Shown: piece after piece, positions 47,291-60,779 of the stretch
Layout: each line of letters starts with the position of its first letter
Numbering within the stretch: position 1 is the first letter of the stretch
Source: Wuchereria bancrofti
Lineage: Eukaryota; Nematoda; Chromadorea; Rhabditida; Onchocercidae
Length of the DNA stretch: 64,000 nucleotides
Assembly (NCBI GenBank): GCA_005281725.1
Contig: SSBO01000012.1
Span: forward strand, 17,774,561-17,838,560
Direction: 5' to 3'
Translations under genes and position numbers: made by a program
Notes under the pieces: model-generated
Databases searched by the model: none
Seen by the model: the letters and a program-made list of their open reading frames with translations, nothing else
What the model was told of the DNA's origin: nothing

Positions 47291-50146
47291 GAAATAGCTT
47301 TCAGGTTAGTGAGAAAAATATAGCTAATACATCAGTGTCATTCCCTGTCAACATCAATTTCTATCCTTTTCCCTTGTCGACATTTATTATTGCTGAGAAT
47401 TACTGCGCCAATACCTTTCCCGGTTAGTTCTTTTCATGATTCTGATTGTTGCTATAGCAAAATTCAATGTCGATTAATTCATGGAATGTCGAATTATCAT
47501 TAATTAAAATAAGATGATCTTACTTGTGATTGTTACAACTTGTTGACTTAAATTATAAGACTAACTCTTCAGTTCTCCAAAGAATAAAAATGAAATATTC
47601 GGCGAGAAGAGAAACAGAAAGAGAAGTGAAAGAAAAAAAAAGTTATGCCATGAAAAGTCAAAGGGAGTTCATCACTATTGAAGATTCTAATCAGATGTAT
47701 TTAGAGTGGTTCTGTAATCAATTACTCATCTAAAAACTCAACAGCTTGGAAAAGGATTTTATCTTAAAAGCCCTTAATTTCCTAAAATCTATTCGTTTTT
47801 CAAGAAAAAATAAGATTTCGAAAAAAATTGGGGGAAGAAAAAATTGACTTTTAAACTCGAACAGAAGAACTCTTTTTAATAATTGACAAAGTTCTCTAAA
47901 TTTTCCTTAGTCAAACTTTCAGAAGCGTTTAGTTTATTCCTCAAAAATTTAATAGAGAAATAAATTTCGATACCATCCGCTTTTCTGTTTTTGATAATTT
48001 AACTTAACGAGTAGAAAGGACTTTTGCTTCATTAATTCCCGAAACGACTTTTATTTCTTATCCGCTATTAGTTGATTACTCAGAAAAAAAAACGAGTTCT
48101 TTGGGAATTAAGACATTACTTTGTTAAAGTGCTTGCAAAGTTTTTTTGTATCGTCAGCAGCGGAAATTTCATATTCGGGAAAGAAGTCATAGCTAAAGTG
48201 AGTATCTTAATGACTTTGTTTTCTAAAGTCTTAACAATTCGCATCAATTTATTTCAGTGTTAACAATTCCCATCAATTTACTTCAGTATAAGTATGGAAT
48301 AATACATTTCATAAACCTGATCACCTATCGATTTGTTCAGTACTTTATTCTCCAAAATTTTGGAAAGTTTAAGCTAATTTTTCCAAGCTCATTAAGTTAT
48401 CGAAGTTAAGTAATAGTGATGTAGTCAGACGATGACAGGTTACTAATAAGATAAGAAGTAAAAAATTAGCAATGGATTTTCTTAGCAGAAGTATTCCCGA
48501 AGCTATGATGACGCTCAAAGGGTTTTGAAAATTACAACTTTAGATAATAATATGTGCTAATTACTTGCTAGACACGGTCAATCCCAAACCTCCTTGTGAT
48601 CATTCATTTGATAAACTAGTGAAATAATTTTATATGTCTAACCTTCCATGTTTCTCTGCTTCATGATCTTATCTAACCATTACTACCACTACCACTCCGT
48701 GATAAGATATTGTGCAAGCACTTACTGGAAGATGTGAAAATTTCTGATATTTCCAATTCTTTATTATTATTATTTATTACTATTATTAATTACTATGGAA
48801 CAATTTTAGGAATCTACAAATTATTCGGCTCATCCAACTCGTGTCAAATCATCAATGTTTTACAATCACCCACGTGCGCCGTTCAAAGGATAGTGGTTCA
48901 ACAACGACAATCACAGTTACAACAGCAGCAATTTCCAGACGTTCACTCTGATTTACAGGATTCAATTTTTTTCCTCGACTCAGAAACCATGCATGAAAGG
49001 GTTAAAACTTCTCAGCTCAGATTAATCGTTAAAGTTTTGATCTGAAACAACCTAATTATTTCAATAGCACTAATTATTTCCATTATCTTTCTCAATTTGA
49101 ACTACCATCTTTATTTCTTTCATTTTGCAGCAACCTTTACTCACAGTTAGTAGCTGTCATATTCTAGACTCAACAACTATTTGACTTAAATAGCAGTAAC
49201 CTCCTCTGAACTGGACTAACTTTGATACGACTCTTTGATAAATCCTGATCTCATTGTGCCACTAGTATCCATTCTTCAGTCTTTCTTTTCCGACTTTATA
49301 TTTCCATTGTTTATCAGTTAATTTCTTAATATTGTCTTCGACAATCAGTTTTAACCCTTATTCGAATTAATCTCTTCCCATCCCTTTGACATTTCCTCAA
49401 AGTTCATATCAATGTAACTGTGAAGATACAATATATTTATCCATCGTTATCTATGTAAGTATAGTCTCTTAACCAACTGGTTTTCTTCAAACGATAGCAA
49501 AAATCTTTCTGTATGATAAATTCCCTTTTTTCCTTTTAACTAGCTAAGTAATTTTGCATGTCTTTTATTCACGAGTAGAAGTAGAATATTATTCAGTAGA
49601 ATATTTTAAATCTCGATTCTCGAGCTGACCTCTTATCTTCTTTGTCCTTTATTCTCTTTGGTTGCTTCCTAACTTCAGTATCACTTCCTCTCTTTCCTAA
49701 GTTCACGACGTCAAATATTATTTTCAGCTGAAATGTCCTCAATCAACTAATCATCCTTCGTTTATTTCATTTGGCAATCATTCTCGAAGCTTTTGAATTA
49801 ACAAATTACCTTAAAATAGCTGTAATTATGCCTTTCTGGTTGCTGTGAACGAAAAATGAATATAATTGCTTTGAGAAATGAGATAAACTAAAGATGATTA
49901 GTTGTATTAGATTAAACTGATAATTTTCCAATCATCCGTTGGATTTAGGCTCTTATATGAATTTATGAATGAATTTCTTGAGGACTTGCTATTTTAATAA
50001 GGAAGAAGTGTTGATTTAGAAATGTGAAACTACAAATAATATAAAATGCGAATCTCGAAGTTATTTCAACAGTAGTACACGATTTGAGCACTGATGAGAG
50101 GATTTTCAGCACTTTATTGCAGTTTTTTTTTTTTTTAAATTTTCAG
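47291..50146. other. No firm gene
   Basis: Open stretches at 47530-47733 and 48710-49045 (the latter with a glutamine-rich run, VVQQRQSQLQQQQF) have no recognisable homology or clear exon edges. They could be upstream exons of the gene at 50147, but nothing shows it. Confidence 0.35.
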
Positions 50147-50754
50147 TCCGATGAAATATCACCACGGCACAAAACCAAGTTAATTATGTGGCTTATGTTA
50201 TTATTTGTTCTAGTTGGCATGGTTCTTATTGTACTTATACTTACAATGTCAAAAAGTTAGCCTTACTTAGATTTCATTCACAGAATATTTTGATAAGTCG
50301 ACTGATAGGTCAAACTTTTTTGAGAACAGTAATGTTCATCTCTCAAGATTTTGTAAAAAAGTGTGAAAAAGACTCATTTAGATCTAGCTCGATATTATGC
50401 AATTTTTCATAATAAAGTCATATCTTTAACTACGTTTGATCAGATCTATTGACTGTAAACTATGAAATGGGCATTGGATTAACCTTGATTAGCGGTGCTT
50501 GATATTCGGTCGTTACACTGTATGAAGCAACGTTTGAGATTCTATCGATCTCTATGATGAAATTAGTAGGTCGGTAATATGAAACAGTACAGTGATTTGT
50601 AGTGCAAGCGGTCTCCTCAACATCGTTTCACGCATTGCGTCGCTTGGAGGGTCATTTCCTTGTGACAGAAGGACCGCTGCTAAAATTTGATGGGAAGTTA
50701 TTACAAAAGAATACTGACCAGTTTATAATACATGCCAGCAAAATACAACGACAG
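50147..50754 (+). CDS. Partial gene for a single-pass membrane protein, three exons
   Basis: Three exons fit together in phase: 50147-50255 (36 codons plus one base), 50493-50531 and 50603-50754, each with AG and GT at its edges. The first encodes a short charged stretch followed by a strong membrane helix (LIMWLMLLFVLVGMVLIVLI); the next two encode a soluble segment with FHALRRLEGHFLVTEGPLLK. A short N-terminal tail, one helix and a long C-terminal part suggest a type II membrane protein; the sarcoglycan family has this layout, but the resemblance is weak and I do not assign it. The start exon is upstream and unseen. A possible further exon at 51369 (phase 0) would end the protein at 51425. 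Confidence 0.5.
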
Positions 50755-51835
50755 GTCAGTTATGCGTAATTTCACTTACTGCTTAATTTTTTCACCTTTC
50801 TCTTAAATTAAACGACTGAATGAAGTTCATTCTTACTTCATTTCCATTTTTTTTACGAACTTTGGAAGATGCGTGAAGCGCTTCATGTTGCTGTGAATTG
50901 CCACTCTCATTTCCGGTACTTGATATTTTTTCTTTCCACATTATGCAATGGACTGAAATATATAAAGTTCGCTTTAGTTAAATCATATCTATCGACAAAG
51001 TGGTTGTGGACTAATATATGTTGATTCTGAAGTGATAAAGTTCAGGTAAAGATGAATATTTTTAACAATCTTCTCCATACTCAAAGCATTGCGTTGTTCA
51101 AAAGCTGTTGAAAGCTATTTTGAGAACAAACAATTCATCAAGACGTTTTCCCTACAATGTAAAATTGATTTCGAGCTGATATATAATATTACAAAAATTG
51201 CTTTAGGAATAATGTGACTGATTAGAGATGTTCTTATCAGCATGCTTTTAATTCTGGCTTCAAAGCATCTCTTGGAGGTCTGAAACAATTTTTTCTGGTA
51301 GCTTAATTAATTTGCAGATTTCCTCACACTTCAAAATAAAACCTCATTCAAACAATTTTGAATTGCAGATTCGTACCGGCAGTACCAGCTCTCAGCGTAA
51401 CATTTATCCTGAAGATACGATCTGACTTGAACATCGATGTCTTCAATTTCCTGTCGATATTAAGGAACTACGTGCGGGCTCGTGGATTTGATGGAAATGC
51501 AATTGATGATCAAAGTATCAGCCTTGAAATTAAACGTTTTTGATGGAAACGCCTGTTAATTAATAGGTCTCATATTCGTCAAAAAACCTTTGTCCTTAGC
51601 TTATCAATTCAGTTCTATAGGAAAGCAGCATATCTTCCCTATGAACATTTTATTTAAGGCATTGTGTTAAGGTCTGTTCTTAATAAGTGATCGGAGAGAA
51701 GAGCTCCTGTCTGTAAATAAATAATCGATCTCTAAAATTCGAGATCAGATCGGGATTAAGATTGTAGTAGTGAGAATAAAAAAAACAAAAAAATTATCTT
51801 ACAAATGACGAAATGGGAATAATGAATACTTTAAA
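50755..51835. other. Possible 3' exon at 51369
   Basis: After a TTGCAG acceptor at 51368, GC-richer sequence runs to 51543. Two frames are possible: one gives 18 codons and a stop in phase with the exon ending at 50754, the other is open for about 58 codons to 51543. Which is used is undecided. Confidence 0.35.
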
Positions 51836-52255
51836 ATGACAAAACCACTCCACTTTCCTTTAGTATTGCGCTTTTTGAGTCACACTGCAAACCAGAATTT
51901 ATCTCCTCATGCGTTACTACATCACCTTCAGAAACATTGCGTAGTTCTCAGAAAACCAAAAAAGATACCCAGCTCAATAACTTTATTGATCGAACTTCAG
52001 ATTGAATATCTTTTCGAGCACAAACAATTCCACGTTCTTTACTTTATCACGACTAAAATTGCTGCTTTTTACTGCTTGCCTTCTTTTCAAACATGCATGT
52101 ATGACGCCTTTATTCAGTTAACAGAGAATCAGAAAGAATACAGAACTTCAAACAATATTAAAATACAAAATATAAGGACAGAAACACATAATAAGACTAT
52201 CTGGGCGGAAGTGAACCGTCACATTAAATGCTGTTGTAAGAAGTATTTTGAATAG
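51836..52255 (+). CDS. Open reading frame of 139 codons, unknown
   Basis: ATG to TAG without interruption in AT-rich DNA, long enough to be somewhat unlikely by chance. The peptide is rich in Leu, His, Lys and Thr, with a cysteine cluster near the end (KCCCKKYFE). There are no clear splice sites, no signal peptide and no family I recognise. It may be a real short gene, a terminal exon or chance. Confidence 0.25.
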   Translation: MTKPLHFPLVLRFLSHTANQNLSPHALLHHLQKHCVVLRKPKKIPSSITLLIELQIEYLFEHKQFHVLYFITTKIAAFYCLPSFQTCMYDAFIQLTENQKEYRTSNNIKIQNIRTETHNKTIWAEVNRHIKCCCKKYFE

Positions 52256-53685
52256 TTTTCTGTTTTAGGCTGCCTAAAATAAATCTGAATGTGAACAGAC
52301 GGTAACAAAATTCGGAAAGAATATGAATTGTTTTGGGAGGAGAAAACAGCTAATACGTGGCCAGATTTGAATACTACTAACTAATAGAGTTGGAAATTAT
52401 TCAGCTACAGATGTATTCATAAAGGTCCACAGACAAATGTTGTAAAGTCTATTAGATACAGAGATTAATATTTTTCCTCCTCGTTAGACAAAAGCATTTT
52501 CCTTTGTAAGCAAATAAATCATTGGAAAAGATGGCGATTTAAGTGAAATTTCCTCTCCAGAAAGGTAGAACGAACACATCTGAGAGAAACAGCTTTTCAT
52601 TTCAGGTAATTTTTTTTTTTCTAAATCTTTTCATTTTTAAGAATTTGATTCCTAATTTCTTTATCTTCTTTGCGGAATCCTCACCTGCACCATTGTTTTT
52701 AGGTAAATTCAAATCAACAACCAATATAACTCGAACCACAATATGGTTTAAAAGGGCATAAGTATTCAGCATTAAAAATTGTGTAAATTACAAGTGAGCA
52801 AATTAAATTCAGTGAGTGAACGGAAAGTAATCATTTGACTAGCTTTTTAAGCATCACTTTTACAAATAACAAGTAGAATATCATAAAAAGGAGTAAAGAA
52901 ATGTTAAGTTCATTCACCCTATCAAGGTATAAGCATGTTCTATGTTTTCGAATTTGTAGATTAAAGACATATAACATGCAACAAACTCTCTGCACATCTT
53001 ATTGAGAGCAAGCTATTTCTCTCATATGAGCCCTAATAGTGATTTCAGACTATGAGAAAAGAAAAACAGGATGGAATATAAGAAAACCAGAGAAATAATA
53101 ATAATAAAACAAACAGCTTTCAATAAATAAGAAAGAAACCCGTTCATTCTCAGACAGCCATACCGTAAATAATTAGATTATGAAAACATCATAATGCCGA
53201 ACTGAGGTGTAATTTGCAGGAATGCCTAATCTCATAAATTATCTCGAGGATGAACGCAAGATACCAAAATAACTAATGAAACAGATCATTCACAATCACA
53301 TACTATATATATTGTGAGGAAATACTTCACTTAACCATTCCGTGGAATATTTGTGCTTAGAAATTTCTGATAAAAATTACCGAGAAGATACGGAGGACTC
53401 GACTATAGGAGTTAAACCAAAATTCGAAAAATGATCTTCACTAAACCACAAAAACTGCTTAACACATTTGGTATTTCTCATTGCATTCATACAAGCAAAG
53501 TATTTCGTTCATCAATAAAAACTTTGTATGGTAATAAAAAAAGTGAACCTACATAACAGAACAGGACCATAAAACATCACTCAACTTAAATATATGAATA
53601 CAATTTCAGTAAGTGTTAAATTATACCATAAACCAAATAAACAAAAAACACTTATAAACGCTTACAATGAAGCAGTCACAAAGTT
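52256..53685. other. Intergenic, 3' of arrestin
   Basis: No gene is supported. It includes the presumed arrestin 3' UTR (minus strand) next to 53686. Confidence 0.5.
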
Positions 53686-56600
53686 TCACGTTGAATCAAA
53701 AGGATAGTCACTCTGGATAGCTGCTTGAACTCGTAATCGAGCGAAATCTTCAAAAATGATATCTTCATCCTCAACTCTTGGCAAATCAAATCTGAAATTA
53801 ATAACCAAATTACAATAATATAAAGTGAAGAGAAAAAGCCACATGTAAGCAAGATCAAATAAAGTATGCGATAACGGATACAGTATTATATAATACATAG
53901 ATTGTGTATGTAGTCGATAGATTAGTAGTGTTTTAGAAAAATTTATACAATCTCAAGAAAAAAAATTTATTCCCGAAAAGTCGAAAGTTGACACTATCGC
54001 CACATTAAATTGAACTAACGTATCAAGTTGTATAAGATCCACATTAAGTCCTTCATTGTTCAACAAACTTTTTGTCCTTTGTTGTTCCTAAAAAACCATA
54101 ATACATTTTTCAAATTAGTGAAATTTAATATCTGAAAGTACTGACACAAAACCAAACCACTTTCCAAAAATTCAGAAAAGAGATTTCAATAGAAACAATA
54201 ACTTACATGTAGTTCCTCTGTGCTCTCCACAGGCTTCGGATGTGTTAATGTGAATGGCAATTCAGCAGTTAATTCCCCTCCAAGGGGACCACTAATATTT
54301 AAACGTACTTTTACTTTATACTGTACAACAATTCCAAGGTTTTCTTTTGTTGTCTCTGATGATAAACTGCAAAAATTGCTCCGAAGATGCCAATAAATGA
54401 AATTTTCAATTTAGGTCTTAGATAAGTGAGTGCGTATAAAAAACATACCTAAATTTGAAAATAATATTTTTTACTGCTGCAAAACTGAATTTTGAGAAGA
54501 TATTCCTTAGAAACAGTGAGAGATGAAACATCACTTACGTTGTCGATGAAGCCAAATTGGTATCTTCATGTTTCAACTGTCCATCCAGGGCAAGACCACG
54601 CTTGTCTTTGTTGTTCGAAAGTAATGGACATAAACTATAAACTTTGGATAATGTTGCTCCTGGTCCTACAGGAAAGCCCTCACTGAAAAAAGGGGGCAAA
54701 ACGTTTTATGAGTAGCGAAGAATGGAAACTGCAAGCACTAAACGTTACGATATTTGCTTTAGTAAAAAAGCAAAATCGAAGTTTAGTTCACTTACTGAAA
54801 TAAAATTTTTCATGTTTTTGTAAATCTCCACACTGACAACAAATTAAATCTAAGAAATGTTAAAATAAATCTGGAAAATATTTTACTTTCAAAAATGATT
54901 TGTTAAACGATATGTTGCATATAACCAAACAACAACCGCGCTTGTCTTATTTTACATTAAGAAAATAGAGCTACTGATCATAGAGATGATCAGTAGTTAT
55001 ACAGAGATGAAGATATGTTTTTTGTTTAAGGAATGCCAATTCGCATCAAAAACAACATTCACGACAAAAGAAGCAAGCTCGATAACAGCAAAAGATGGAA
55101 AACTAACGTTGATTCAACCTTCGCAACTTCACATGTATATGATGCAGTAGTAAAAAGACATATATCGGCAATCTGAGCGATGCAGGCTTTAATTTTTTTC
55201 ACCGTTTTATTACTGTTGTTCTGGATGTGAACATTTACTGCTATTGACTCACCATGATAATACATCTATAACTTTCGGGAAAATGCGTAATTAAAATAAA
55301 CCAGAGAGATCGGAAAAGGGCAAGCATAATCTTTTTGCAAAGGCGTGAATCAAGATTTACACCATTTTTTCTAAGATTAATGTTCGATGCATTTTATATG
55401 CATATAAACCAGCACTGTCCGATAGTCACTTAATAAACATCTCACTAGTCTCCATTAACCTATACACCTGCATAGAAGTATAATCCAAAAGCTCGGATTA
55501 TATGGCGAATATTTTACTAAAATATAAACTACCTCTTTATCCAGTGATACTTCCAAATGCAACGAGCCTGAGCTCATCATGAACTCTTTGGTAACTTCGA
55601 TAGTTGGCTGAGGACGATTTTTGTATGGTGCATAAGTTAATTTTCGTATAGCTAGACGCACACTATTACTGAAAAAAAAATCAGATCTTCCTTTCTAATT
55701 CCTTATTTGTTATTTTATTAATATACGTTAACACTGACAACATAATGAAACTGCTTCTTCTGAATTTAAAATAAAACTTAAAAAGGAAAGAAATCCCGGT
55801 TTCTTGTTGCCCAATTATTTAGGAAAACCGCTATTTTAAAATCTTACTGCTTCTTTGGCTTATCGATACTGCTACCCTCAAGAGATTCTACAGTTGTTTT
55901 TAACTCGAAATCAACTCCGCATGGCTTCCCTGTATCACCCTGAGCAGGCTAAAAACATTATTTATATATTGCAATTATAAAATTTATCGTTGAAAATATG
56001 AAAAATTTGCAAACGTAGAAGCTTAGTTTATAAATAAGTTTATAAAAATGCAAATATAATTTGATTTTCTACTCTATGAAATTTGACAGACCAACAAATA
56101 TACAACATTTCTTAAAACTCTGATAAATTAAGAGATGAAGAAAGGAGTAAATTCACTAAGGAACCTGCAAAGTAACACTTGATGCTGAATGCGTCGGAAT
56201 CTGAAACCAAAATGGATACGCATTAGTCCCTAACTTCTTTTTCAGCCTCTCTTGCAATCGCGTAAGTGGTCGAAGATGTAAAGTGTCCACCGGATATACC
56301 TTAAAAATACAGCAGGAATCAAAAATCATACTTAATCATAGCTTTAACTTTTTCTATTATAACAGTCAAAGGAAGAAATTCAATACTGTCACAATATACC
56401 ACATAATAATATTAAAGTTTAGAATCAGAAAAAAAACATGGAAGAGAAGCTAAAATAAAGAAACCAAATGAGCTTCTGAAAGCGGATTCATGAAAAAACG
56501 AGTGCAACCTGAAAAGTCTGTGAGATCAAATCCTTTCTGAATGTTAAACCTAACACATCCAAATCTTCGCGACCATAACGAAATGCTGCCAGAAGGTATG

Positions 56601-57582
56601 CAGTAATCTTCCTATTTTCTTTGATATAATTTTCATCGATTAAAACCATACCATCTACAAAATTAATAAAAAATTACCATCATGATTGAAACTTAGCGCT
56701 GTAAATAAGAATGAATAAGATATAAGCATTCCGTGCTCCATGCCTTAAAGTAATGGTTTAACAGACATTTTATATGACTGAGAACAGCATACATCAAAAA
56801 AAAAAAAAAAAAAAACAAACAAACCTATCAAATCAACAAAATTTCCATGATCGATGAAATCCCTCTTGCCCAAATAAGTTGTAATCTGAAGCATTTAAGA
56901 GACCTCAATTTTTGAATTATCAATAATTTACACTACCATTTGGCAAAGAATAGTAGTCTGAGAACATGAAGTTTGCTATTTTTCTATTTCAACATATAAT
57001 ATATAGGCATTTTGGAGAAATAATGAAATCATACTAGTTCAGTACTATTATTTCGATCTTGTACAGCTCATTTCATTATTCCAGCGGAAGTTTTTACTGA
57101 TACATTAGTCACTGAAAGCTATGGTCAAAATAAAACATGAGCAAGGATAGACAAGATAGCTGAGAGATACTACAGTGAACTTTTCTGTCTACTACAACAC
57201 TAAGACATGGGAAAGGGAACTAAAGAAGCAAAACCATGAAAATAAATAAGCCAAAGTTAAAAGTAAAAACTGCAACAAATTTAAGGTTTAGCAATAAGTA
57301 ACGATATAAAATGACTGCTAACTTAATCTTACTGAAAAACTTTTTAAACAGAACAAACCTTGCCATTTGGGCTTGTCTTTTTGAAAACCCTGAAAATAAG
57401 TCGTTTACTTTGTCTAACTACTCTACTATAAATTGAACTCTGGCTTCAGCAAATGACTATTTTCAGTATTACATAACTAGCCCAAATAAATCACTGAGAG
57501 CGATATCCGAAAAACGATGTCAGAAATCAGATACAGTTCGGTCTGCAGAAATTAACCTTGTTCCAGCCCTTCTTTCGTCCAT
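53686..57582 (-). CDS. arr-1: Beta-type arrestin
   Basis: Arrestins bind phosphorylated, active G-protein-coupled receptors, stop G-protein signalling and link them to clathrin/AP2 endocytosis. Twelve exons join in phase: 57557-57582, 57359-57389, 56825-56885, 56509-56654, 56165-56299, 55848-55948, 55533-55668, 55108-55265, 54539-54682, 54207-54366, 54020-54087 and 53686-53791, for 423 residues. The N-domain starts [20 protein letters not shown]. The finger loop is [16 protein letters not shown] (about 66-81). Then come [39 protein letters not shown] (phosphate-sensing arginine), and the C-domain with [45 protein letters not shown] (polar-core aspartates) and [12 protein letters not shown] clathrin-box-like LIQLD lies near 383-387 and an AP2-binding [11 protein letters not shown] near 398-408. 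The gene symbol follows the C. elegans orthologue and is my inference. Confidence 0.96.
56796..56824. repeat. Poly(A) run in an arrestin intron
   Basis: About 20 A with a short CAAAC tail, next to the donor of arrestin exon 3 (minus strand: a T-run just inside the intron). Confidence 0.7.
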
Positions 57583-60500
57583 TTCGACAACAGAGTAAAC
57601 GATTCACAATTCAAAACCAAATAAATTGAACGAATTTTGAACCTTCAATGCTATAATAAATTCACTGCATTAAAAAAAATGATTCATCCAAATGTACAGA
57701 CGAACGTCAAACAATAAACATGGAATTTGTTGAAGTAGTTTATTGTACTGAAAGTAATCAGGCATCGCAAAGCAATTCAATTCCAAGAATCGAACCGATA
57801 AGTTCCAAAATCTATGAAATCTTTAAAGTACAATGAAATACTTCAGCAAATTATTCCATCAGAAGTTAGTACATTAATCATCGAACGTAATTTAAAAATA
57901 AAGTGGACACCATTCACTTTCTCGATGTGCCATAAAACAAACAACTCGAATATTTATCCAACTATTATTATCAATAAGATTTAACTGGACGCAGTGTTTC
58001 ACTTCTATCGATCAGTATGGGTGGACTTAAAAAGTGAAGAAGTGCAGTTTCAACAATTTATCTTTCTTAAACAGTGAATCTAAAAGAAGAATGGGAAAAA
58101 ACAAGAAATTATGTAAACATACTTTTCTACCCACTTTTATCTATGAAATTCTTAATGTACAACGAAACTGGACAACCCATGACCCCAACAAACCCTCCTA
58201 AGTCACCTAGCAATATTCAATTAACTGGCAACTTGAACATTGACCTCCTCTCCAAGTTGCTGGATATATACTACCTCTTATTAGATCTTCAGAGTGCTGC
58301 ACACATTTTGTCCTCTACGTCAGATTCATTTCGATACTGTCCTGAAAAGTAATCCTTTGTCAGTTTTCTCAACCTCTGATCAGTGCTTCGTTCATTCGTA
58401 GCAGTTAGATGGATTCTTCTGGAAAATAGCAAAAATCTGCGACTAAAGTGAACAGAATCAAAATCTATTCCTTTTAATTAGTTTCAGTTTCGTTTGGATT
58501 TGTTAATTGAGAACTAGTGAAACGCTGTGATCATCTATCCCTTCCGAAATGGATGAACAATAGTGCAAGTTAACTCCTCTGTCGCGCCAGGAAATATTGA
58601 AATCTTTCTGTAGTTGAAACATTTCAGCATCATCTATGAAACTTACAGCCAAGCAACAAAATCGATTAAGCTTCAGGAAAAAGAAAAAAGTTATTATTCG
58701 GAAAAATGAATCTTTTCATTAAGAAGCTAATAATGTCGGTAATAGAAAGAATGAAAACGAAGAAAGAGGTTTTCGTTTTATATGTTTCACTACTAAACTA
58801 TAAAATAAGCAGCAAAGAAACAACCAGCAATTAGATTTTCATCTGAAAAGTTATCAATTAGTGCTGAAATAGTATCACAACGTATTTATCACATGTTTAT
58901 CAGGCTAAAATTTTAGCAAAACATGATATCATTCAAAGAAATAAATGCACACTACATATTACTCAAATTCTTAAAATTCTATATTTTAAGCTGCTCTGAA
59001 CAAATTAAAGTCATTACTTTCATTGTTATTATTACTATTGCTGTTATCATTAGCAATCACTTATATCACCCTTGCTGTTGCTTTACCACTTTGTTATTAT
59101 NTATTATTATTATCATTATTTATCATTATTATTGTTACATTACTTATTATTATTACTATTATTATTATTATTGTTATTATTATTATTATTATAAGTTGGT
59201 CGGCGCGAATTTCCATTTTCGATTATTTATGTCAATTAACAAGATATTCTGTACAAAAAAAAAAATCATATTTATGCTTAATTAATCAGAACTTAGTAGT
59301 TTTATTTTGAATAAAGCAATGAAAACCTTAACGAGGAGGTTAGTGGCAGAGCGCGGAAAGCAGAAATAATCAGTCTTTTTTCTACCGAGGAGGTGGTAAT
59401 GTGTTGAATTTCACGGACATCAGAAAAGTTAAAGAGAAAAAAAAATGGAAAATGAAGGGTCGAAGGCGCAAATTCATTGAGCAACATTCCTTATTCAGTT
59501 ATTTCTTAATGTATATTTTATCTTTATCAATCGAAATATTAAATGAAAATTGACTGAATTCATTTTAATTATATCACAAATATGACATTCCTTATAACAG
59601 TGTATTTAAATATTTCGACTCAATAACATCTTAACAAATAGGAAAGTGTTCTAATTCCTTCGTTAGAAGAATTGAAAAATGTATTCTTAGTGCGTTTTAG
59701 TAAAGGAAACGTGAAACATGCTTTCACTAAAATTGCAAATCGATTAAATCTCAGAAAACATTCCTTGAAATTTGAAATGTGGTTTTCTTTTTCCATATTA
59801 TGAGAATGCGATGATTACCGGTTGCATAAAATCTGAGAAATTAAGGAAAACATGTGAAGAATAATAATAAGAAAGGAAGATGGGAAAGACGAATTAGAAT
59901 TTGACATATTATGGGATCGATGATTTGTATTGCCAATAAAAAATGACATCCATTTGGATTTCCGGTAATCCAGCGTAGATTGTAAAAGTACTCAATCAAC
60001 ACTGCTGACCATCAAATTAGTAAGAGAATTTCCGGCACAGCTATCGAATCGTTCAACTTAATCCATCGCTGGCTATATTCTCAGTAGTCCAGAATAAAGC
60101 AATGTTTTCTGTTTACTCCAATTCTCTAATTGAAAAATTTTTGTCCAACGTCATAAAGATCATCGTCATATTTGATACGTATATTTGATATGTATTCACC
60201 ATCACTACGAATATAATCTAAATCGTTACGAAAAAATTACGCCATCGTTACTTTCTTTTCCTTCTACCATCTTACTCTTGAATCCAGCGGGAGCTGACAC
60301 TAGGTTTATCTGATGATTCAATCAGAATGCCACATGCTCACCTGCTTCCTGGATAATCTTGGATTTCAAAAAATTTCCAGGAATTTCGAGGTGAAGTGAG
60401 TTATTGAGCAACCAAAAATATGGGTACATCTCTAAATTATAAGGCTAGAAAAGAAATTATCAAAAAATTAAGAACTATAGGACAGCATCTTTTAAAACCA

Positions 60501-60699
60501 AACGAAAGCAATGCGTTTATGCGTTTATTTAGAACTGGATTCTTCGTTCATTTTTAGAAATTTTGTTTGATAATGTTAAGTAATGGAAAACTGAGATACC
60601 TCTCGAATTTAAAAAAGTAGAGTCCAAGATGGAGATTTGAATTTTGATGTAACATTATGGAAAAAAGAGTACGCTAAAAGCAATCAGGATATATCTAAC
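57583..60699. other. Arrestin upstream region
   Basis: Open stretches such as 58074-58352 have no recognisable homology. Arrestin promoter or 5' UTR exons are expected here but cannot be pinned down. A trinucleotide repeat is listed separately. Confidence 0.4.
59090..59192. repeat. (ATT)n microsatellite with one n
   Basis: An interrupted run of ATT/TATT units with a single n at 59101, probably an unresolved length. Confidence 0.9.
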
Positions 60700-60779
60700 C
60701 TTCCACTTCCGTTTCCTCGACTTTCTTCCCATGACGGACCATACGAAGAGACAGAATGTTATCCTGATGAATACGCAAA
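60700..60779 (-). CDS. Candidate exon of an unknown gene
   Basis: On the minus strand a TTCTAG acceptor precedes an 80-bp open block encoding LRIHQDNILSLRMVRHGKK followed by a glutamate-rich end, and a GTTAGA donor follows. Composition is clearly more coding-like than its surroundings. The rest of the gene is not identified and the family is unknown. It could also be a 5' exon of an alternative arrestin transcript. Confidence 0.35.

Noticed and set aside
59023..59310. Open frames of 95-120 codons over the ATT repeat
   Set aside because: They consist of low-complexity Ile/Tyr runs encoded by the trinucleotide repeat and cross an n.
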